A stretch of DNA of 10,199 nt, taken from assembly GCF_040409695.1 (NCBI RefSeq), contig NZ_JARWGJ010000086.1, positions 1 through 10,199 of the forward strand. Direction: 5' to 3'. This stretch comes from Longimonas sp040409695 (GTDB lineage Bacteria; Bacteroidota; Rhodothermia; Rhodothermales; Salinibacteraceae). The translations under genes were made by a program, and so were the position numbers. Below the pieces are notes generated by a model that ran no database searches, was not told the DNA's origin, and saw nothing but the letters and a program-made list of their open reading frames with translations. The stretch's first letter is position 1, and the number at the start of each line of letters is the position of its first letter. Of this stretch, positions 1 to 4,738 are shown piece after piece.

Positions 1-42
1 GTGGTGCAACCCCTATAATCAGTGGTGCAACCCCTATAAAGA
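1..42. repeat. 21-bp tandem repeat, two copies, at left edge
   Basis: Two copies of a 21-bp unit lie head to tail at 1-21 and 22-42. The first 18 bases (GTGGTGCAACCCCTATAA) are identical and only the last three differ (TCA versus AGA). The first copy starts at base 1, so the array may continue to the left. It lies just downstream of the sigma factor stop codon. It could be a minisatellite or protein-binding sites at the end of a mobile element outside the window; the sequence does not decide. Confidence 0.8.
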
Positions 43-65
43 GCGTACCAACGGTCATCCAATGA

Positions 66-620
66 TCATCCAGCCACCATCAGAAATGCGAGAATGCTGG
101 CCAGGGCATCACGCATCTTCTCAAACGCACGCTTTACCTGCATCTTGATAGCTGCTTCAGTCGTATCGACCATCTGTGCGATTTCACGGTACCGGTAGCC
201 ATATTCCCGAAGCTCGATAATGCGGCGAGCTTTGGGGGAGAGTGCCTCCAGCGCCCGCTCTACGTCTACCCCTGGCAGACTATCGTTAGCCTGCGTGGTG
301 CGCTGAAGCGGCTTCTCGGGGTCGAACAGGTTCTCCTTCATGTCGTAGCGCCCCCGGTAGAAGTCCTGCAGCTCATACAGCGCCCCCTTCATGGCAAACG
401 ACTTAAAGCTGCCAGGCTTGCGCAGGTCGTCAATTCCGTTGTGCACGCGAAGCAGCGTGTTCTGCACCAGATCGTCGACGTCGGGCCCCCGGCCAATGCG
501 TTTGATGAAGTAGCCGCGCAAGATAGGCTCCAGCGCCGTAAGCAGCGCGTCACGGGCCTGTTCGTCACCCGCTTGGGCAGCGCGCACCCGCTCAGGCGCA
601 AAATCGGCGGGGTCAGACAT
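66..620 (-). CDS. ECF-type RNA polymerase sigma factor (sigma-70 family)
   Basis: This 184-residue protein has the two-domain layout of extracytoplasmic-function sigma factors, which direct core RNA polymerase to a small promoter set. Region 2 spans about residues 14-90 and contains the DDLVQNTLLRVH core (49-60) used in core binding and -10 melting. A short linker (about 95-118) follows. Region 4 spans about 121-172 and carries the signature ALEALSPKARRIIELREYGYRYREIA and a helix-turn-helix near 143-165 for -35 recognition. The length is normal for the family. The frame stays open to 707, but the upstream part is Cys- and Leu-rich and unlike a sigma factor, so the ATG at 620 was chosen. No Shine-Dalgarno is visible. 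The protein ends in a short hydrophobic tail (LASILAFLMVAG). No anti-sigma gene lies inside the window; any downstream partner would be beyond the left edge. The regulon is unknown. Confidence 0.9.
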   Translation of the reverse strand: MSDPADFAPERVRAAQAGDEQARDALLTALEPILRGYFIKRIGRGPDVDDLVQNTLLRVHNGIDDLRKPGSFKSFAMKGALYELQDFYRGRYDMKENLFDPEKPLQRTTQANDSLPGVDVERALEALSPKARRIIELREYGYRYREIAQMVDTTEAAIKMQVKRAFEKMRDALASILAFLMVAG

Positions 621-731
621 AGGCACAAGTAGCAGTAGGAAACGATGAGTGGGTGAACATGGTACACTACAACATGGCATCCTTAGTGTGAACCCCGACA
701 TATTCATTCCGCATGAATTGACTGGGGTACC

Positions 732-751
732 GGGGCGTGTGGTTACGCCCC
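732..751. repeat. Inverted repeat in divergent intergenic region
   Basis: Perfect 7-bp arms GGGGCGT (732-738) and ACGCCCC (745-751) enclose a 6-base loop. They lie between the divergent sigma factor (start 620) and the 94-aa gene (start 802). It could be a leader hairpin of the plus-strand gene or a binding site for a regulator. There is no T-run after it, so it is not a normal terminator. The function is not known. Confidence 0.4.
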
Positions 752-801
752 CGATGCTGTTGATCGCATTTGTATTTCGTCATTCAACCGACCACACACC
801 C

Positions 802-1086
802 ATGAGCCTGTACGACTTGCACGACGCCCAACTGGACGATATGGACGGGGAGGGGTTTGCATACTCCGAAAAGACCGTGTATGGCAAAGCTTACAAAGGG
901 GTGTTCTTCGCGGAGAACGCGGAAGACATCGAGACCCTGGCCGAAGGCGACAGCGACGCCACCTTTACCGGTATCCTCTACGACCGTAGCCGCGAACGCG
1001 AAAAATCGTTCACCGTTGACGTCACAAATGTGATTAGCACGCCTACGGGTGAGCGGGCTGACTTTGTAGCCACCGAGAAGCCGTAG
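802..1086 (+). CDS. Small acidic hypothetical protein (94 aa)
   Basis: I do not recognise this family. The product is acidic, with no signal peptide, no membrane segment and no cysteine. It begins MSLYDLHDAQLDDMDGEGFAY and ends in FVATEKP. Alternating hydrophobic and polar stretches (TVYGKAYKGVFF; DATFTGILYD; KSFTVDVTNVI) suggest a small beta-rich fold. The frame is open back to 649, but the upstream residues are Pro- and Arg-rich and unlike the rest, so the ATG at 802 is preferred. It is divergent from the sigma factor gene and is followed by a strong intrinsic terminator at 1139-1179, which supports a real single-gene transcript. Nothing in the sequence ties it to the sigma factor beyond position. 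Confidence 0.65.
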   Translation: MSLYDLHDAQLDDMDGEGFAYSEKTVYGKAYKGVFFAENAEDIETLAEGDSDATFTGILYDRSREREKSFTVDVTNVISTPTGERADFVATEKP

Positions 1087-1138
1087 CGCTTCCCTCCTGT
1101 TGCAGGCACGGGCTCTTCTCCTGTGCTGCTGCATAATG

Positions 1139-1179
1139 AGCACGCTGGTTTGCCTGTTGCAAGCCAGCGTGCTTTTTTT
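1139..1179 (+). terminator. Intrinsic terminator after the 94-aa gene
   Basis: Ten-base arms AGCACGCTGG (1139-1148) and CCAGCGTGCT (1164-1173) form a GC-rich stem, followed directly by a run of seven T (1173-1179). It lies about 50 bases past the stop codon at 1086. This is a textbook rho-independent terminator on the plus strand. Confidence 0.92.
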
Positions 1180-1320
1180 GGTAGTGGACTCATTCGAAGC
1201 AGCCGACTTCCTGACCAAGGTGTTTCTTGGGGCAAGCTCCTTCCTTCACTCCGCCAGTTCTCTCAGCACATCTATTCCTTGAGATTGGGCGCCCTCTTTT
1301 TGCACTCAAGTCGGCACTGC

Positions 1321-2637
1321 TCAGTCACCTGCTCGGAAGTTATACACGACGCCTATCTGCGGCGCACTGTTCAAAACGTCAAACCCGGCCATTAAAGCTA
1401 TCTGATGCTGATTCCATACCAGTCCGGGTGACACGATCGGCCGCGAAGCAATCTCGCCACGCTCCTGCTCAAATAGCAATCCAAGCCCCAGTGCTGGCTG
1501 CAGCGCTCCGGCTCCTACGTCGGTGAACCCACGCAGCTGCACGCCGAAGCGCTCCGTTCCTTCGCCGGTGAGCACGGCCCCGCTGATTTCTGCCTGCAGC
1601 CATACACCTGCGCTCGTGCCCGTCCACCCGCTCGTAATTCCGATTGGCGTGTTCGACGAGCCCGATACGCCGACGCTTCCGCCCACGAAGGCACCGAGTC
1701 CGACAACGGCTGCAGCCCCCATCGCCGCCGGCCCCAGACTGGGCGCGTCGTCATCATCGTCGTCGGAGCGGCTGCGGCGGCGATCGCGACGCGGCTCCTC
1801 GTCCGACTCGGCCTGCACGTCGCCGCGCCCGCCCCGAGCGGTGCGATCGCCTTCTGGTGCTGGCGTCGCTGAGGGTGGACGTGCCACGGTGCGGGTGCGT
1901 GTGCCTCCGAAGACGTAGCCGGTGCGGATTACGAAGACCGACGAGGTACGGCGGGTGCGCGGCGGCGCAGGGTCTGCACGGGGCTGCCGCTCTTGCCGCG
2001 TCTCTTGCTCCCTCCGGTCGCTTCGTTCGGCAGTGGGCGGCGCCTCGGGCGGCCACACCTGTACGCGCTCTACGTCCACAATCTCGAAGGCGGGCTGTTC
2101 AGCCAGCAGCGCACGAGCCTCTTCCGCATCCAGCCCGTCAAAGAGCTCCTGCAGCGGCACGTTGCTCCAGCTCAGCGAGACGGTTTCGGGACGCGGCCCC
2201 GCATCCATCTCTTCAAATGCAAAGAGCGTAGTGGCGCGAGGCGCACCGTCGACCACCGCCTCTGCAATCAGGTAGATCTGCTCCAGTCGGCCGGGGCCTG
2301 CGACATCACCGAGCGGACGAATGCCTTCTTCTCCCGCGTGTACCCAGTCGCCGGGCGACCATGCAAGCTCAAACTGCCAGTCGACAACGGTATCGCGCAA
2401 TGCGTATTCATAGTCGATACGGATCCGGTCAAACTGCGGCAGCCAGCGGGCATCGAGTTCCTCTTGCCATTCTGCTACCTGCTCGCGGTCGGGCCAGGCG
2501 AAGAGATCCATCGTTCCTGCTCCGGCTTCTTCGGCAATAGATGCTTCAGGCGCCCCCTGACCAGCAGCCGGCAGGGGCATGCTGAGCAGACCAGCAAGAA
2601 GGAAGGCCGCGCCAAGTAGGCGTAAGGAGGTAGGCAT
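1321..2637 (-). CDS. Exported envelope protein of unknown function with charged disordered middle
   Basis: The 438-residue product starts with a signal peptide (hydrophobic core about 7-22, likely cut after PAAG at 26), so it should cross the inner membrane. Four zones follow. Residues about 40-200 are a folded, Trp-rich acidic domain of unknown type. About 205-300 are low-complexity and rich in Arg, Glu and Pro, including RRSRS followed by six Asp (292-297). About 303-330 are a Gly/Ala-rich hydrophobic stretch. The last 100 residues have alternating strands (VWLQAEISG, FGVQLRGF, ALGLGLLFEQE, IALMAGF, QIGVVYNF) like an outer-membrane or surface beta structure. The frame also opens with GTG at 2649, but the ATG at 2637 gives a better signal peptide. 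It is convergent with the 94-aa gene. I cannot assign a family; whether it is an outer-membrane protein is inference. Confidence 0.8.
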   Translation of the reverse strand: MPTSLRLLGAAFLLAGLLSMPLPAAGQGAPEASIAEEAGAGTMDLFAWPDREQVAEWQEELDARWLPQFDRIRIDYEYALRDTVVDWQFELAWSPGDWVHAGEEGIRPLGDVAGPGRLEQIYLIAEAVVDGAPRATTLFAFEEMDAGPRPETVSLSWSNVPLQELFDGLDAEEARALLAEQPAFEIVDVERVQVWPPEAPPTAERSDRREQETRQERQPRADPAPPRTRRTSSVFVIRTGYVFGGTRTRTVARPPSATPAPEGDRTARGGRGDVQAESDEEPRRDRRRSRSDDDDDDAPSLGPAAMGAAAVVGLGAFVGGSVGVSGSSNTPIGITSGWTGTSAGVWLQAEISGAVLTGEGTERFGVQLRGFTDVGAGALQPALGLGLLFEQERGEIASRPIVSPGLVWNQHQIALMAGFDVLNSAPQIGVVYNFRAGD

Positions 2638-2820
2638 AGAGATTGACACAAAATAGTATTAAATACAGGCGGACACGTGTGTCTGTCGCATTCACGGTAA
2701 AGACGCACTCAGCGCTGCTTTCGTTACATCCACACTCCTGCCACGGGCGCTCCTGCCCCAGGAAGCGCGGTGCGCCATGTTACGCGCGCCATGCACGATC
2801 AGACTCCGAAGCAGGCATCT

Positions 2821-2852
2821 GTGCCTGATGATCACCGTGCCTAATGATCACC
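2821..2852. repeat. 16-bp tandem duplication at a gene end
   Basis: GTGCCTGATGATCACC (2821-2836) is followed at once by GTGCCTAATGATCACC (2837-2852), a single-base difference. Each copy holds the palindrome TGATCA. The second copy supplies the stop codon (TGA at 2848-2850) of the thiamine-controlled gene on the minus strand. It is most simply a local slippage duplication. Confidence 0.8.
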
Positions 2853-3786
2853 GTTCGGCCGCTTCGGAAGACGCTTTAGAAGTTCCTACAGGCAGCGCCA
2901 GATCGTTCGTCCAGTAAGCGTTTGCACCCGGACGCCTGGCAATCAAGCCGCGTTCGAACATCCAGGTCTCAAGTGCTGCGTAGTAGTCGGTCGTCATTCC
3001 GAAGTCGTATGTGAAGCAGGGAAGCGTAGCCGCGAAGGTTCTGGGCGTAAGTGTATCGCCAGGCTCCACATCGGCGCGGCGGCGGTAGACGTCAGCCGCA
3101 GATTCAGGCTGTTGGTGCAAGAAATCGATGCCTCGGCGCAACACGCGTACAAAGCGCGCAAACACATCACGGCGTGCCTGCAGATGCTGGGGGGTGGTAA
3201 CCATGATAAGCTGGCAAAAATCGGGGATGCCCCAGTCCTTGAGTGCGAAAAAGCCAGCGTCAAGACCGCGGTGCTCTGCCTCGACCAGTTCGAAGTTATA
3301 GAACACAAGCGTGGCTACATCCGCCTTGTCGTCGGCCAGCGCGTCGGTATGGTAGAAGCTGTTGTTGACGGGAACGAACTCATCCGGGTTGGCGGTGCCG
3401 CCGTCGTGCTCAATCATTGTCTGTACGATTGCAGGACCGCCCGGGCCTGGGGCACCCGGATACTGAATACGAGCCCCCACCATGTCTCGCGGACGCTCAA
3501 TGCTCTGCCCCTTTAGATACATGACACCACCATTGGTGTGCAGAAAGCGCGCGAATCCCACAACGGGCGCCCCCTCCGCACGATCTTCGACAAGATGAAG
3601 CGGCTCAGTGATAGCTACGTCGAGCTTGCCGTCTTCAATAGCTTCAACGGCGTCCATGTGTGCGTCGGGCTCAACGATCTCAAGGTCAAGGTTCGCCTCC
3701 GCAAACCACCCATGCTCTTGGGCAATGAGAAGCGGCGCGTGATCGGGATTTAAGAACCATTCGAGTCCTAAACGGAGCGTATCCAT
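2848..3786 (-). CDS. NMT1/THI5-family thiamine pyrimidine protein, no signal peptide
   Basis: The 312-residue product has the periplasmic-binding-protein-like fold of the NMT1/THI5 family, which includes bacterial ThiY (binds the formylaminopyrimidine thiamine precursor) and fungal Thi5 (HMP-P synthase). Visible features are the family N-terminus LRLGLEWFLNPDHAPLLIAQEHGWF (4-28), LDLEIVEP (33-40), GKLDVAITEPLH (53-64) and GVMYLKGQSI. A TPP riboswitch lies directly upstream, which ties the gene to thiamine supply. The ATG at 3786 fits the family start; a GTG at 3813 is possible, and an in-frame TGA at 3823-3825 forbids anything longer. Neither start gives a signal peptide or lipobox cysteine, so the protein is predicted to be cytoplasmic. 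No transporter permease or ATPase is adjacent. His64 lines up without gaps with the Thi5 substrate histidine as I recall that sequence, but the Cys-rich CCCFC motif is reduced to IPDFC. It may be a precursor-binding protein or a divergent enzyme; the exact reaction is not established. Confidence 0.85.
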   Translation of the reverse strand: MDTLRLGLEWFLNPDHAPLLIAQEHGWFAEANLDLEIVEPDAHMDAVEAIEDGKLDVAITEPLHLVEDRAEGAPVVGFARFLHTNGGVMYLKGQSIERPRDMVGARIQYPGAPGPGGPAIVQTMIEHDGGTANPDEFVPVNNSFYHTDALADDKADVATLVFYNFELVEAEHRGLDAGFFALKDWGIPDFCQLIMVTTPQHLQARRDVFARFVRVLRRGIDFLHQQPESAADVYRRRADVEPGDTLTPRTFAATLPCFTYDFGMTTDYYAALETWMFERGLIARRPGANAYWTNDLALPVGTSKASSEAAER

Positions 3787-3843
3787 AACGTGTGCTGGTC
3801 TGAATGAAATCACAATAATGCATCAGCCAGCGGTGCCCACGCT

Positions 3844-3866
3844 GCGATGCAGCGCTTCTGCATCGC
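3844..3866 (-). promoter_or_regulatory. Stem-loop in riboswitch expression platform
   Basis: A perfect 9-bp inverted repeat (GCGATGCAG at 3844-3852 and CTGCATCGC at 3858-3866) with a 5-base loop lies 12 bases downstream of the TPP aptamer on the minus-strand transcript and before the start codon. It has no U-run after it, so it does not look like a simple intrinsic terminator. It may be part of the switching structure in the roughly 90-base leader, acting on translation or on another termination mode. That role is inference. Confidence 0.55.
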
Positions 3867-3877
3867 AAACAACAGTG

Positions 3878-3952
3878 CTTCCCTACGCCGGTACCATCCG
3901 GTTCAGGTTCGAAGGGTATGCTCTCAGCCTTTCTTGTAGGCACCCCCAGCTT
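3878..3952 (-). ncRNA. TPP riboswitch (THI box)
   Basis: Read on the minus strand, the conserved blocks come in order. GGGGGTGCC opens the aptamer; GGCTGAGAGCATACCC includes the CTGAGA pyrimidine-binding bulge; GAACCTGA follows; then the small P5 hairpin CCGG-ATGGTA-CCGG; then GCGTAGGGAAGC closing P1. These match the THI-box consensus almost base for base. Thiamine pyrophosphate binding to this class normally lowers expression of the downstream thiamine gene, here the NMT1/THI5-family gene starting about 90 bases on. P3 is short (GCC paired with GGC), with none of the optional P3a extension. Ends are given to within a few bases. Confidence 0.96.
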
Positions 3953-4365
3953 ACTTCGGTATACAGACAGCACTGCCACAAGTTGACGTCGCGAGACGGG
4001 CAAGCGCACGAGCAGTTCGATATCACCCTCGTGTCTACCGTATCTGTCCGCCAACGCAATGCCCCCCTGGCCTCACTGCCCGAACCAGATCGACTCCGTA
4101 TAAGCCACGCAGGGCCAATCATCCCCGCAAAGCCGTGCTCAAATCGGTTCATCCTGCCACGTTCGATATCATTCTTTTTCTGGGAAGCGACCGCCCTGGG
4201 CGCTTTTCCCCGCCACCGAGTTTATCGTGATTGCGATGTACTCACGACCCTGACATGCCCTGCTCATCAGGTCCGTTTCTGCCAGTGTGTCTACATACCA
4301 ACCATCTTTTGGTAGCGGTTCAATGGTAAGTGATTATCATATGGCCGACATCTTTGGGGTCAGAC
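3953..4365. other. Gene-free stretch upstream of the riboswitch
   Basis: I see no convincing gene here. The open frames in this stretch either run across the riboswitch or have Cys-, Ser- and Arg-rich composition unlike the real proteins nearby. It must hold the minus-strand promoter for the riboswitch transcript, probably within about 50 bases of 3952, but no clear -33/-7 pair stands out. A partial Fur-box-like string near 4329-4343 matches only one half well and is not called. Confidence 0.5.
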
Positions 4366-4470
4366 AACCCTCTCTGTCTATCGACATCTCCCCCTTGGAA
4401 AAGGGGGAGAAACCCGACACGAGTCCAGAGGGCAACTGATGGAGCGAAGCGGAATAAGGGAGAGGGGGTT
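4366..4470. repeat. MITE-like intergenic repeat element with central palindrome
   Basis: A perfect 10-bp palindrome (TCTCCCCCTT at 4387-4396 and AAGGGGGAGA at 4401-4410, loop GGAA) sits inside a segment whose outer ends are imperfect inverted repeats: AACCCTCTC at 4366-4374 and GAGAGGGGGTT at 4460-4470. The inner part includes GGAGCGAAGCGGA (4441-4453). The hexamer AGACAA occurs on both sides (4362-4367 and 4477-4482), although not exactly at the ends. The layout resembles small non-coding, hairpin-forming dispersed repeats found between bacterial genes. No open frame is inside. That it is dispersed elsewhere in the genome is inference. Confidence 0.55.
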
Positions 4471-4533
4471 CGAACAAGACAAACCTAACATTCTACGATA
4501 TCCTTATCACTTAGCGTCTACCCACTACCCATC

Positions 4534-4563
4534 TTTTGTCGTTTCTCAAGGTGGTACGTTCAG
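4534..4563 (+). promoter_or_regulatory. Possible Bacteroidota-type promoter of the S9 peptidase
   Basis: TTTTG (4534-4538) and TACGTTCAG (4555-4563) resemble the -33 TTTG and -7 TAnnTTTG boxes used by Bacteroidota housekeeping sigma factors, with a gap slightly shorter than usual. The peptidase start follows about 175 bases later, leaving a long leader with no other recognised signal. This is a weak match. Confidence 0.25.
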
Positions 4564-4738
4564 AGAAAACGCAAGGTGCAGCCCCTAACAGCTTTAACAG
4601 TATGCCAACCCATCCAGCCATGTTATGAATGCCGAAGACCAAAACGGCAATCCGGCTGCATTCCTTCGATCTGCTTGTTACATTATCAACGCTACATCAA
4701 CGCTACACCGGCTCCGCTTGTATCCTCCTGAACAACAC

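Noticed and set aside
621..707. 29-residue upstream extension of the sigma factor
   Set aside because: The Cys- and Leu-rich string does not match sigma factor N-termini; the ATG at 620 gives the usual length.
1993..2619. 208-aa open frame opposite the exported envelope protein
   Set aside because: It is the antisense shadow of a gene with a clear signal peptide; it has no recognisable domain.
2747..2768. 9-bp hairpin with one bulged base downstream of the THI5-like gene
   Set aside because: It has no T-run on either strand, so it cannot be called a terminator from sequence alone.
3883..4152. 89-aa minus-strand open frame
   Set aside because: It runs through the TPP riboswitch aptamer and has no protein-like pattern.
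3818..4315. 165-aa plus-strand open frame
   Set aside because: It overlaps the riboswitch and its leader on the opposite strand; its Cys/Ser/Arg-rich composition is unlike the nearby real genes.
4329..4343. Fur-box-like string
   Set aside because: Only one half-site (TGATTATCA) fits; the other half has several mismatches and no iron gene is nearby.
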